NCBI GenBank assembly: GCA_963931995.1
Contig: OZ008368.1
Coordinates: 126,401,024-126,465,023, forward strand
DNA from: Phaonia tiefii
Lineage: Eukaryota; Arthropoda; Insecta; Diptera; Muscidae
Direction: 5' to 3'
Length of the DNA: 64,000 bases
The translations under genes and the position numbers were made by a program. Positions 30,248-41,539 of the stretch are shown here, one piece after another (position 1 is the stretch's first letter; each line of letters begins with the position of its first letter). The notes under the pieces were generated by a model. The model ran no database searches, was not told the DNA's origin, and saw nothing but the letters and a program-made list of their open reading frames with translations.

Positions 30248-32650
30248 CAGTGTTGCCGTTTCGGTTATTTTTAACCAAAATTGGTTACTTTTTCCCCCAA
30301 TGTGGAGATGTGAACTTGTTTTTCATTTTGGTAACTTTTTTTTTTTTCAATCAAAAATATATACGTTTTTTCTTTTGATAAATTTGAAGATCACGTTTAT
30401 CAAAATTATTTAATAGTAAAGATTTAATAGTGTAGTTTGTTTTACTAAATAATCAACTCTGGACTACCAAAATATACATTACTATTTTAATTGGCGGCAT
30501 TCTATCAATGAAAAAAACTACTCAGAAGTGCAAAAAAGTCAGCTAAACGGTCGATGGTAAAAAACAAGTGTTAATGGTAAAAAGCAAACAAAAAACATCA
30601 AATTAAATAAAAGCACAATGGATAAATAAGTATATATGATTTTAAATGTGTTAATATTTTTGAACATCATTTAGGTTTATATTGAAAAGGATTGCAGACA
30701 GTGCAAATAATGAAACCGAAGAAGTATCATCTGAAAGTGACAATGAAAACAGATAAAAGCTCAATCGTTCAATTTTTGCATAACATCTGGCTATAACATA
30801 ATATTTCCATTATAGTGAAAATAAAATCCCTAAACGAAAGTTTCGGATTGCATGGATGGATGAATTTCCTTGGCTACAGAAAAAAGATGGGAGTGGATAT
30901 TGTAAAGCTTGTAATCACGTAATTTATTTGAGGAAACAAGCATCAATACGTATTCACATACAAAATGTGGAAAGGAAAAAAAACAAATCAAAATAAATTC
31001 TTTTGCAAATGCTGAAAAAGAAAATCTTGTTAAACAAGCATACCAAGCTGAACTAGCACTTGTAATGTTCCTAATTTACCACAATTTGCTCATTTATATT
31101 AATGGATTATTTGCCCGGCTTATTGTTGGGGTGCTGTCCTGATTCTAAGATAGCACGGAATATTAAATGCGGTAGAACAAAAGCAACACAGCTAGAAGAC
31201 TCTTTGGGGAATAAAGTCAAAAATGATATTATATATAGATTGAAAACTAAAAAATTTTCTTTAATTATAGACGAAACCACAGATATATCGACGAAAAAAT
31301 CCCTTGTCTTAGTCGTTCGATATATGGACAATTTGTCCCGAAATATTTACGACAGATTTTTAAGTCTTATGACAAATCGGATGACAAATCGCTTTACGGC
31401 GTTATAAAAAAATTAGTTAAAGAACATAATATTCCTCTAGATAACACTCACTGCATTTCCTGCACAAATTGAAATTCATTGTAGGAACATTTATAACTTT
31501 ATTTCGCATAGTTCAAAATCTATTCTTGAATTTAAAAAATTTTAAGAGAATTGCAGTGTAGAGCCACATAAAATATTACGTGTTTCTGTAACCAGATTGC
31601 TGGCACTAGAAAATGTAATCAAACGCATTTTTATTTCTCTCATATATTCTTAATATAATAAATAACTTAAAGAAAGAATTTCAATTGGAAAAAGTGCATC
31701 TTCCATACGTCTACAGCCAATTGGAATTAAATTTGAAATTAATTTTGAGCAATTTTACCAAAAGTAATTACGTTAAAAGTTTAATTTCTTTAGAAACGGT
31801 AAATATATTTGATGAAAAGGAATTACTTAAAGGTGGAAAGTATTCTTACTGGCTGTAAAGCTGAACTATGTATGCGTGAAAGTAACTTGTCCAACGTAAA
31901 AAAATATGAAATTAAAAAAAATATACAATCTTTTTATATAGAACTTTTAAAAGAAATTTCAAAATGCTTTGACTTTTCAAGAAAAGATTTAAAACATCTT
32001 GCCATAATAACACCGAATCAAGTTTTAAATAATTCAGAAATTAGTTTGGACCCTTATTGTCATCTTTCCCAAATCTCACAGGCGGTAATGAAGAACAAAT
32101 TTTAAACTAATGGAAATTATTAAGATTTTCGCACATTACAGAATTAAAGACTGACATGGATATACATACATATGTAGTTGAATTTTGGGATGAAGTATCC
32201 AAATACAAAAATTGGAATAGATGAAAAATGTTTTAAAGATCTAATTTATTTTGTTCAAAATTTGCTAAAATTACCACATAGTTCAGCTGCTACCAAGTTC
32301 AGAAATAAACTTGATTTTAAAACTATTAATAATGTAATGCAATCAAAAGAATTGTGCAAAAACCAAAATGATTCCCACTATGTATGGTCTGCCAAAAAGA
32401 TGTTTTAACGATATCGAATAGAACTAATTTGTTGATCTCTATTTGTAATAAAATTACTTTTATATGTAAAAGAATTTAATTTTTTGTTAACTCTGAAGTA
32501 CAAGTTTATTAATAATTAAATTTAAATATTATATATGCTAATATATTAAAATATAAAATAAAAACCTTAAAGTTTTGGTTATTTTTTTTCTCAATTGGTA
32601 ACTTTTTTAAAAATTGTGGTTACAAAAATTTTTTGGTCGTGGCAACTCTG
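30248..32650 (+). mobile_element. hAT element, 2403 bp, with exact 8-bp target duplication
   Basis: AACATGAC occurs on both sides (30240-30247 and 32651-32658). Ends are CAGTGTTGCC and, inverted, CAGAGTTGCC, the classic hAT start. Subterminal TTTCGGTTATTTTTAACCAAAATTGGTTAC at the left echoes, inverted, GTAACC and TTGGTTA words near 32575-32625. One transposase relic is inside. Confidence 0.92.
30780..32408 (+). pseudogene. hAT transposase (ZBED-type), decayed
   Basis: Recognisable pieces in order: RIAWMDEFPWLQKKDGSGYC followed by KACNHVI (30840-30925, BED-type zinc finger), NIKCGRTKATQLED (31158-31200), TKKFSLIIDETTDISTKKSL followed by VLVVRYMDN (31248-31330, catalytic Asp region DETTD), then a GVIKKLVKEHNIPLDN piece (about 31397-31445). 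A large internal deletion removes the C..H and insertion domains. Later pieces are CRATYKILRVSVTRLLALE (31560), KEFQLEKVHLPYVYSQLELN (31673), and C-terminal KVSKYKNW and PHSSAATKF near 32200-32300, weakly resembling the dimerisation region. Many frameshifts and stops. Confidence 0.75.
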
Positions 32651-32658
32651 AACATGAC

Positions 32659-33872
32659 CTATGTATGTGTGTATATTTGTATAATCTAGAATGCAGCGAG
32701 CAAAAGAATCGTATATAAATTGTGTTCCGTCTATGATGTGGAGCGATTCCACATTCATACATACATTTTTTATTTGCTGTGGGGTTAATGGTTGTTGGTG
32801 TTGTTGTCGTTCTTATCATTTCACCGCAATATCGCATTAGTCACTCGGTTTATGGCAAACAGTCAGTCACCGAAATGCTTTACAGTTCAGGCAGTCAAGT
32901 CAGCACCTCAGGTCCCATGTGATCGACATCGACACACAAATATGTATGTCCACATCTAAAAATAAAGTCGAACCGAATTTGCTAATGTCGTGCCCCCATC
33001 CGTCTATTCCGCAAACCACTCACTCAAACGTACAGCCATCGTTCTCCTTCATCGTCTTCTTCCTTGACTGTGCAATGGCCGGTCGCTGCCTGTGTTGCGG
33101 TCGTCTGTCGACATATTTTGTTTTCATTTAATTTGTTGTGTTGGTTTACGTGTCCGAACAGACGGCATCGCCGCAACGTCGCTAGAGCATTTCTGCATTG
33201 CGAAGCAAAGATGATGTGAGTTGACTTTTCTAGTTGTTTTTTTTTCTCGCCACAATTGAAAAGAGAAACCTTCGTCACCAAATACTATCAGTTCGCAAAA
33301 GATTTCATCCTCCCACTCCCTCTTTTTCAAAGCCAAAGCAAAGCCAAAGAGATGACTGCGACGACACCAGATACAAAGTATTTCACGATGAAATTTGTGT
33401 GGATGTGTATAAACGTTTCTACATAAACAATCATACATATCTAATATGTGTGTAAATCTGTCGGCACAGTGCACATTCTTTTTAAATTAGAATGGCATGA
33501 ACTCGGGACCCGATGTTCCAACGTCTAACCTTCCCCGCCCTTTCTTCCTAAACTGGTACGTACAATACGAACTGTAAGAACAACTATAAATAAGTTTCAG
33601 ACACGTTTGATGGATTCTATTGGACAAACTAGTTTTCTAAAAGACAACTTTGAAATCAGTCTTCTACAAAAAATTGTTGACAAGGGGCTTTACTGGAGTC
33701 CTTTGAAATTAAAGTCTTCTAAAAATAACTTTAGCATCAAAAATTCCTAAAACAATCCTTTGAAATCCATGTCTCCTCAAGAGAGACTTCTTTGCCAATA
33801 TTCTATTCTTTCAAGTTGTAATTTATTGCTCAATTTTAAAGAACAGTATAATGTTTATAAAAAAATAAATTG
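32659..33872. other. Long spacer, no gene supported
   Basis: Contains (CATA)n microsatellite-like stretches near 32755 and scattered frames under 120 codons on both strands without recognisable domains. Composition around 32900-33400 is less AT-rich than the neighbours, so an unrecognised exon cannot be excluded. Confidence 0.35.
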
Positions 33873-33963
33873 TTTCCCGTTACATGACATTTGCGACGGT
33901 TTTGTATGAGGAGCCGCTTCAAATCGCCATACAAAACCGTCGCAAAATTAGTTTAGCGGGAAA
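33873..33963. mobile_element. 91-bp hairpin (tiny MITE or stem-loop)
   Basis: TTTCCCG...CGGGAAA at the ends, and a 21-bp exact inner stem TTTGCGACGGTTTTGTATG/CATACAAAACCGTCGCAAA around a 20-bp loop. Strong folding potential in both DNA and RNA. No flanking duplication seen. Confidence 0.6.
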
Positions 33964-34186
33964 TAAAAAAAAAACAGGCTTAAATTTAGTTAACTGGAGA
34001 AGATTGCCACTTGCCTCACCCATCCCGTATAGAAAGAAGCAAAGTAGACAGTGATTGCTTTTTTGGGGATTGTGATTAATACCAGACAGATGTATTACAC
34101 ATATTATAATTTATACATCTTAATTAACCCATTAGAGGCCAAACAGGAACTACAAGGAAAATTTATAAAAGTTGTTTATTTATTTA

Positions 34187-34470
34187 TTACTAGCTGACCC
34201 GGCAGACTTCGTCCTGCCTTCAAAAGTATTTATAACATCAGATGGTAAACAATGATTAATATCTCGACGTGGGCGCCATCTATTTTATAACGGGGCAAAA
34301 ACACAAAAAAACTATATATTGCGCCATCTGTCGGACGAACTTCAAACTACAAAGAAACACTACTCACGGCCCATAGAGCATGCATATAAAATTTGGTCAA
34401 AATCGGTCCAGTAGTTTTTGAGTTTAGCGATCACGAACATACACGTAATTTTTATATATGTAGAGATTAG
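34187..34470 (+). repeat. Insect LINE-tail-like repeat
   Basis: Starts AGCTGACCCGGCAGACTTCGTC and ends with AAATTTGGTCAAAATCGGTC, CAGTAGTTTTTGAGTTTA and a TATATGTAGA tail. I recall this combination from the 3' ends of abundant arthropod retroelements (RTE-like). No coding remains; class assignment is tentative. Confidence 0.45.
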
Positions 34471-34506
34471 CAATACAAAAAAGCAGTGAAAGGAAATAAA
34501 ACTTGA

Positions 34507-35083
34507 AAAAAAAATCAATGAGTGTTCGAACTCACGGATGATGTGTTAACACATTTTTGCTACACGGTACCTGTTCGATTTCTATGAACACATTCGTAAA
34601 TGTTACATTGGAAAATAAAAAATAATAGTTTTTTTATATACACCGGGCAATGCTGAACATCAAATGACTCGCTTTGTTTGGCCATAGCAACAACAACGAA
34701 ACAACCAAACACACAACATCACACATACTTTGTCCGAAGTAGCTGACGGATTAGTGTGTCACCATCTGCGCAAGCCAGCAAATGAAATTTTGCGTGGCTA
34801 TGCTTTATATCTCCGTTCAACAACAGCAACAGACACATGTACATACATTATTATGTTAATACATAAGCTATAGACACAATTTCGTTTACCTCACCCCTTC
34901 CACACCACTCTTTCATTGCTCTCGTGCTCGCTCATTTTTGTTTAACACGTCATTATTCTCTTTCGCAGTCGCAGAAAATCTGATTTTAGCAGCAGCATAA
35001 AATCTGGTTTTAGCAGCAGCATAAAATCTGACTGATAGATTTAGTCCCTATACGCCGCTATAGATGTTAACACATCAAAAATA
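34507..35083. repeat. Repeat R, copy 2
   Basis: Same beginning, GTTCGAAC palindrome, middle and ATAGATGTTAACACATCAAAAAT end as 14356-15020, with an unrelated central portion. It contains a CAGCAGCATAAAATCTG duplication near 34988-35030. Non-coding. Confidence 0.5.
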
Positions 35084-35108
35084 ATTTTCAGGATATTACA
35101 GGGGTGTA

Positions 35109-36142
35109 CCCATATTGGCACAATGGCCACTTATGAGTGAAAACTGGTAAAACAAGTTTTATCAATACAAAGTATTTTCTTGCATTTTTTGCAACCCCAT
35201 CGGTTTCTGTTGTGGCAGATGACACAACGCACACGCTCTGGAAGCTTTTCAGGAACGTGAACATAAATCGTTCAGTAGGTCACAACTTGTGAAAAAGTTA
35301 TCATAAAAAACTTTATAACCGAACAGGTTTGCCGCGAATAAATTATTTTGCTGAATGCCGACCGTAATACTTGACCTTAGAATCGTCAGTAGAAATGTTT
35401 TCATGGAATACACCCCATGGTTGAACTTTTTGATAAGAATATCTGAAAGTTTCCGTAGATTTCTATTTATTTCTTTAAATCTGTTAATTATGTTCCAATG
35501 TCTTCATCTACAGACCAATACATATTTTCCCTTGGCACTTTGTGGTAGCCAGATAAAATCAGTATCCCAAAGAAAATCTTTCGATTTCTTTTGAACAGGT
35601 GACAAGTCTTTCAATACTTCTCTTACTTGATTCTCACCTACCAATCGGTCGTGAGATTCCGCATAAGGCTTCGAATAATTTGGAGTACACTTTCGCCAAG
35701 CCGGAACATTCAATGCTGATCTATTTGATGCAATACTAAGCTCCTCAGAACGTGGCTTATTGGATCTAATTCGAGCCTTTTTGGCAGACAGCGGCTCATA
35801 AACACTGCTAGTTTCAGAATCCGCAACAGTACTAATATTATGGACAAATATTTCGACTTCTCCAGGAACGTCATTCGGCAAGATTCGTGAAGTTTTAATA
35901 TCAATCAAAACCCTCTTCTTCTTCATCAGTAACAACGCTAGGTTCTGGTGGAATTACTCCAAGCCATCGTCACTATCTTCTACTATCATATTTACAGCTT
36001 CCTGTAAACTGCTTTTCGATTGGTCTGAACAAACACAAATCAGTTTACGTTCTCGAATCTTGCAGACATTTAGGTGTTTGTTTACGTTTTCCCAAATGGA
36101 CTATACTTAGTACACTTGCAGCCGTTGTACCCAAATTGGCAC
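35109..36142 (-). mobile_element. piggyBac-like relic
   Basis: Encodes, on the minus strand, an acidic N-terminal part and a C-terminal Cys-rich zinc-finger typical of piggyBac transposases, with the catalytic middle apparently reduced. The motif CCCATATTGGCAC (35109-35121), CCCAAATTGGCAC (36130-36142) and CCCATATTGGCAC (37163-37175) recurs in the same orientation. True TTAA-bounded ends are not established; one candidate is TTAA at 37192-37195. Confidence 0.55.
35125..36060 (-). pseudogene. piggyBac-like transposase, internally reduced
   Basis: Minus strand from about 36045: SKSSLQEAVNMIVEDSDDGL, then after a frame change an acidic PPEPSVV.DEEEEG segment. Frame 35935-35504 has SRILPNDVPGEVEIFVHN and ADSETSSVYEPLSAKKARIR (basic patch). 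A middle stretch follows (KHWNIINRFKEINRN, about 35500-35440) with no clear DDE residues. Finally comes LPERVRCVICHNRNRWGCKK followed by CKKILC (about 35255-35170), the Cys-rich C-terminal domain of piggyBac proteins. Shifts and a stop at 35504 make it non-functional. Confidence 0.55.
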
Positions 36143-36699
36143 AATAATATTTGAAGGAAATTAAATAAAATTAAAAAGAACACTCCCTCCACTAAGGAAA
36201 TAAATATGTTAATACATTACAAACCAATTTGTTACAAAATTTTCATTATTTAAATGCGTACTAATGTACACGTTCTATAAATATCATTTCAATACATGGC
36301 AATGTCAAGCCCTTAACATTCATAAATCATAAACTTAGACTCATAAATCATAAACTTAAATCAAACATACTGAAAAAAAACTTCAAAATTATTTTCGTTC
36401 CTGGAAAGTTGACGGATGGTGGCAACATTCACACGTTTCAAGGGATCCTTTTCAACTTATGCGTATCAAAATATAACAGCAAAAAACACATTTCTAAGGT
36501 AGAGGTTAATCACAGTAGCTGCGCATTTTTTTTTTTGTCTATGAGCAAAAAAGGGGAATCACAGCTCAACGCAGATAGTTACGTACTTGACTGATGCATG
36601 AACGCGTTGTTAGTTGTTTTCTCGTTCATACTTTCTTTTATTTCGACAATAAAATTTGTTAGAAATCATGTTTTCACAATTTTGTTGTCCGCTCATGGG
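36143..36699. other. Spacer, no gene supported
   Basis: AT-rich, with ATAAATCATAAACTTA repeated near 36322-36360. No domain found. Confidence 0.4.
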
Positions 36700-36863
36700 A
36701 GATGTTTGATGCCAAAAAAGTGTCCGCGTCCGTCCAAGGGAGCGTCCGCTTAAGGGAGCATGATTTCTTCCTGAAACAAGGCGAACATTTTGGGACCAAG
36801 GAATTTGTCCGCTTAAGAGAGCTGTCCGGCTATAAGAGCTGTCCGCGAAGAGAGCTTTCACTG
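36700..36863. mobile_element. pogo-like element end with repeated GCTCTCTTAAGCGGAC
   Basis: The end CAGTGAAAGCTCTCTTCGCGGAC (inverted, at 36863) is followed outward by TA. Inside, variants of TCCGCTTAAG(A/G)GAGC occur at about 36738, 36747-36760, 36809-36822 and 36840-36855. Short CAGT-type ends at TA with subterminal repeats fit pogo/Tigger MITEs. The opposite end was not found, so this is half an element. Confidence 0.45.
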
Positions 36864-36865
36864 TA

Positions 36866-37318
36866 TTTAGTTTATCAAACCCATAGTGCTTGTACATGTT
36901 TCATTAGTTATCGGGATTGTTAAAATATAAGTATTTACGACGATACACTTTACGCACAAAATATAATATTTGTTAACCAACACCACCTACCTCTACAGGT
37001 GGTTTGATAGTGAATTTTAACAGATTTTTACCACAAAACATCTGATCGTAATTAAATCGTTTGATATTATATTTAATCATTGCACCCTTCACTACTAAAT
37101 TATGTACAAAAATATTAACAACTGTCAACACTTTTTTTATATACGCCCAATTATTAGGTGTTCCCATATTGGCACGGTGGGCAAGAATGGGTTAAGGGAG
37201 CTCTGTGCCTAGTTTCACAATGTCAGGAGATTTGAGGGCTCCTATTGGAGCGTTTAAGAGATACAGCACAAAGTAGTGTTGGACCTAAATATATGTAATG
37301 AAAACCGCGTGACTATAT
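36866..37318. other. Spacer between pogo-like fragment and Tigger
   Basis: No gene. It includes the third copy of CCCATATTGGCAC (37163) followed by GGGTTAAGG; the TTAA at 37192 could be a piggyBac-type target site. Confidence 0.35.
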
Positions 37319-37320
37319 TA

Positions 37321-39391
37321 CACTTAATCCTCGCTATACGGTCTTTCGATATTCGGTTTTTCGCTTTAACAGCCTTTTTAAATTGTTAAATTATGGGTTG
37401 ATTTCGTTATACGACCAAATTTTTTCATTATACGGACAAAGCATAATGGCAGTCTTGTGGTATGACAGCAATCCTGCACAAAAACAAATCCGGAACACAC
37501 ACTGGCGCGTATAACTTGCACTTTGCGGAAAAGGAATTTCCCCCTTTAGCTTACAGTAGTGGTTCATTCAATTCAATTCAAAGCAGTCGCATTTGCAGTA
37601 CTGTTGATTTTGTGAGTGGATGTTATTTTTCTTTTAAGCCCTGCATTCAGTTCTTATCATGTCCTGAAACAGAAACAAGAGGAGCAGAAAACCTTTGCCA
37701 TTGGAGACAAAATTAAGAGTTTTGCGTCGATTGGAACATGAAGAAAAGGTGGTTGCTGTTTCTAACTCATTAGGAATTGCGAAATCTACGGTTCAAGTGA
37801 TTCGAGACAACAAACAGCAGCATTTTCTGGTCAGTATAATTTAACTAGCACAGGATGTGGCATTATGGAAAAGTTATTAGACTTGTGGATAGAGGATACT
37901 AATCAAAGAAAGATACCTATGGGTCTTATAACTATCCAAAAAAAACAAATTTTCTATAAACTAAAAACAGACGAACCAGCTTCTGATACAACATTGACAG
38001 CAAACCAAGGTTGCTTTTAAAGCTTCAAAAGACGATGTAATTTGCACAACGTTAAAATGAGAGGCGATGCAGCAAGTGCTGATGATGATGCAGCAAAAAA
38101 GTACCCTGACGAATTAAAATCAATTATTAATACACTTGAATATGCTGACGAAACTGGGATTTATTGGAAACGAATGCTGGACAGAACGTTCATTTCAAAA
38201 GAAGAAAAAAGTGCATCTGGGCATAAGGCTTGACATTACTTCTTGGAGGTAATGCTTCCGGTGACTTGAAATTACTACTTATCAGAAAATCCCAGAGCTT
38301 TTAAAGGAGTCGATAAGTCAAAACTGCAGGTCATTTGGATTTCCAATAAAAAGGCTTGGACAACAAAAGCTATGTTCGAAGATTGGTTTCAAAATTATTT
38401 TTGTCCTGAAATTATGATATATTTAAACAATCAAAAAATTCAGCAACAGCATATTGTTTGTATTGGATAACATCTTGGACATCCTGTACATTTGTCTGCA
38501 TTAGTGGAAGGGGTCGAATTAGAGTTCATTCCAAAAACACCGCAGTTACTTCAACCTATGAACAGGGTGCAGTCACTACATTTAAGGCGCTTTATTTGCG
38601 CAAAGCACTCCAGGAGTTGATTGCCGAAACTGATGTTACACAGAAACAGCACTAAAAACCTTTTTGGAAAGCTTATGATACAAAAAGTCTGTAGAGAATT
38701 TCGGTGAAGCTTGGAACGAGGTTAAACTGGAAACTTTGATTCCGTGCCTGTCATTTTCCCAAGTATTTTGGGAATGACCAGTGATGTCGGCCTTGACAAT
38801 TTAGAAGAAACTGATTTAGTTGATTTGTTGCGCTCTCAAGGAAGTCCTCTTACAACTGAAGAGGTAGTGCAACTTTGTTCTTTCGATCCATCAGATTGTG
38901 AGGCGGTGCCAGAGTCTATTAAAAAATTAACTACAAAAAACATGTACGAAGCGCTTGATTTTTTTTGACCAGGCCATTAGTCTTCTTATTCATAATGATC
39001 CGATAGAAGAACGTTGTGCCAACTCTCTTGGCTGCTACAAACAACCTAAAACACACATCAAAGCAACAACGAGCAAGTTCATTTATTAAGCCCAATCTTC
39101 AAGAGCAATGCGAACTCCTTTATACATGTACATTTTGTAACTCGTGCTGTCTTGATACATTATATAAAATATTTTTAATGTTTCATTTTATAATTAAATA
39201 TTTATGATTCATCTGCATTACATTAATTAAACTTGCAATTTTTACTGAAACTCTTTTTAGTGCTCTTACAAGGAACCCATCCCCTGCGCTTTGTATGAGC
39301 TTGTACGAAAATGATCAATTCGTTATACGGCTTTTCGATTTACAGCAAATTTTTTTTGATCGCTTCTAGACCGTATAACGAGGTATGCGTG
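37321..39391 (+). mobile_element. Tigger/pogo element, 2071 bp
   Basis: TA at both sides (37319-37320 and 39392-39393). The left TIR is CACTTAATCCTCGCTATACGG and the right TIR, inverted, is CACGCATACCTCGTTATACGG. Both continue GTCT. Also inside, TTTTTCG and CGTTATACG words repeat near both ends. A full-length-order Tigger transposase relic fills the interior. Confidence 0.88.
37672..39150 (+). pseudogene. Tigger-type (TIGD1-like) transposase, inactivated
   Basis: Frames combine to RNKRSRKPLPLETKLRVLRR, then EEKVVAVSNSLGIAKSTVQ (HTH, 37672-37830), LLDLWIEDTNQRKIPMGL (37872), FKRRCNLHNVKMRGDAASAD (38025-38090, CENP-B-like second HTH), YADETGIYWKRMLDRTFISK (first catalytic Asp, 38150-38210), SENPRAFKGVDKSKLQVIW (38282-38340), KAWTTKAMFEDWFQNYFCPE (38350-38412), and a shifted LDN (38462) followed by QPMN (38557), where the family has QPMD. 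The third catalytic Asp is therefore Asn. Several stops. Later pieces (NFGEAWNEVKLETL) match the family's C-terminal half. Confidence 0.85.
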
Positions 39392-39488
39392 TATTTCAAA
39401 AAGGGAGGACTCCAATCTGACATTGACGACCTGATTTATGTAAAAAATTTAATAATTTTTGTCGAAAGTTTACTTTAAGGATTAAACC

Positions 39489-41472
39489 ATGGCAGCTTTC
39501 CTAGACGTGGAAGGATCCTTCAACAAGGTGAATATAGCATCCATACTAAGCGCACTGGAAGGCATAGGCTTACACCCTGTCATAATGATGTGGACGGGTA
39601 ATATGCTTAAAAGCAGAATCATAAACTCATATATGGTTCAGCAAGGACGCGAGGAACAAGAGGAACTCCGCAAGGGGGAGTGATCTCACCGATATTATGG
39701 AATCTAGTGATGGATATAATCCTTAAGGATTTTGATAAAACGGGCATCAAGATCATAGCATATGCGGATGACGTGGTGCTCAGGGGTAAATTAATGCCTA
39801 CGGTCAACGAAATCATGGAAAGGTCACAAGAACCATTGGCTCGATGGGCAATGGACTAGGAGTCAACCCAACGAAAACAGAACCAGTCCTGTCTACGAGA
39901 AGATACAAAATTCCGAATTTGCAACTCCAAAGACTACAGGGAAAGGTTCTTAAACTGTCGAAAGAACCAAAGAACTTAGGCATTGCCCTTGACTCCAAGC
40001 TTTCCTGGAAAAGGAATATGGCGGAGAGGGGTAAGAGGGCGTTATCCGCCCTCTATGCCTGCAAGAACATGTTCGGACGCAAATGGGGTTTACAACCGAA
40101 AATTATACGCTGGATGTATACAGCTATTATAAGACCGATACTCGCCTACGGATCAGTGGTATGGTGGGAGGCGGTAAATAATAATTCACACCTGGTCAAG
40201 GTGTAGAGGCATGCCCTACGGCTAAGGGAATCGGGAATACCTGTCAACACTACACACGGGCATGGCTCAGTGCTGGTTAGCCTGGGTTCTTTCGAAAATG
40301 TGAACAAGCCAACGGACTACAAAGCTCCGACAATAATTCAGGACAAACAATTTAAGCTAATTATACCTGTCCGTGAAGACTGGGCGGTAAATAGCGTTAC
40401 TCAATCTTCACGGATGGATCTATAGTGGAAGCGTGCACGGGATTGGGAATATACACCGAACCCCTAAATCTCAGGATTGGCAGAGATGTATGCCATTAAC
40501 GTTGCCGCAAAACAGATTTTGGAACGGGATTTATCTCTAGCGAAACGCAAAATCTACATCGACGGCAGGGCAGCCCTCAAGGCCTTAGACTCAAGAATCA
40601 TCAAATCACGTTGTACGATAGAATGCTTCTTATCCCTAACCCAAATTCAGGCGCACGAAATCACGCTCTGCCGGGTACCGGGACATAGCAACATTCACGA
40701 CAACGAAATAGCAGGCGAATGCGCCAGAACGGGCGACCCGTTCCGTTCGTGGAACTGAGGAGCCAAGTCGACGAACTGGGAGTAGCGTTTACCAAGTCGA
40801 GATGGGAATCACTACAGAACTGTAGGATAGCTCGATCTGTTTGGCCGACCATTGATGCAACGCGTACAAAAGGGCTGGTATCCCTTGGGAAGTACACACT
40901 CAGCACTCTTACAGGAGTTATAATTTGACACTGCGTGATAGGCGGCCGTCGGTGGTGCAATGGTTAGTGTGCGCGGCTCTTGTACATGAGATCCTGGGTT
41001 CGAACCCGGCTCTGACCACCTAAAAATTTTCTTTCGACGACGGTCACCTCGCATAGTGACGGCGACACTATCGAGTATCTAGCCATGAAAAAGCTTCTCA
41101 AATTACCGTTCGGAATCGGTGTAAAACTGTAGGTCCCAATCGGTGAGTGAAAACTAGAAAGCGCACAGCTCAGTGATTGTGAGAAGTTCTCCCCAGTCCC
41201 TTCATGGGATGTAATGGGAAACCATTTATTTTATTTACTGCGTGATAGGCCACATGGCTGCACGTATGAAACTTCCATATGAAGACTTCTGCAGAAGTTG
41301 TTTAGTTGGTTTGTTCATGTAGAGGACTGCACGAGTTTCGTCTAGCCTTCCTTGGGGCAGGATCTTCGAAAACCACAATGACCTAGCAGACGCTCCAATT
41401 AAACCCCTCGTCAAATTCGTAGAAAAATCTCGCTGGTTCATCAGAGGACAACTGAGAAAATTTTTGCGCTAG
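39489..41472 (+). pseudogene. LINE 1 reverse transcriptase and RNase H
   Basis: 39489: MAAFLDVEGSFNKVNIASIL (catalytic Asp region). 39665-39700: GGVISPILWNLVMD after one shift. IKIIAYADDVVLRG (39745-39785, intact YADD). 39844-40206: NPTKTEPVLSTRRYKIPN, RKWGLQPKIIRWMYTAIIRP and YGSVVWW. RNase H: FTDGS (about 40409), AEMYAINVAAKQILER and YIDGRAALKAL (40480-40590), then CRVPGHSNIHDNEIAGECAR (40670-40730). After the SINE the tail continues CVIGHMAARMKLPYEDFCRSC (TSD-corrected, 41240-41300), a Cys/His knuckle typical of the group. About four frame breaks and a stop at 40206. Confidence 0.78.
40943..41236 (+). mobile_element. tRNA-derived SINE, copy 2 (full length)
   Basis: Target duplication ACTGCGTGATAGG (40930-40942 and 41237-41249). 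A box GGTGCAATGGTTAG, B box GGTTCGAACCC, tail CCATTTATTTTATTT. It is nearly identical to copy 1. It interrupts the C-terminal coding region of LINE 1, so it is younger than that LINE. Confidence 0.9.
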
Positions 41473-41539
41473 ACTTTCTCCTTTAAGTTACCCTCTCTCC
41501 AACATACTTCCTCTTCTTATCAACTATTCAGTTCTTTAT

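Larger units (their letters stand above)
39480..41535 (+). mobile_element. LOA/R1-group LINE 1, 5'-truncated, with SINE inside
   Basis: Reverse transcriptase, RNase H and a C-terminal Cys-rich tail in order, ending in a short 3' UTR (GGGGAACCACAATGGGCCGAAAT, about 41540). The 5' half is missing. A SINE (40943-41236) splits the tail. RT plus RNase H without LTRs places it in the I/LOA/R1 group; the exact clade needs a tree. Confidence 0.75.

Noticed and set aside
33024..33474. Possible gene on the minus strand (frames of 85-116 codons near 33.0-33.5 kb)
   Set aside because: No domain, no consistent codon bias by eye, and overlapping frames on both strands of similar length.
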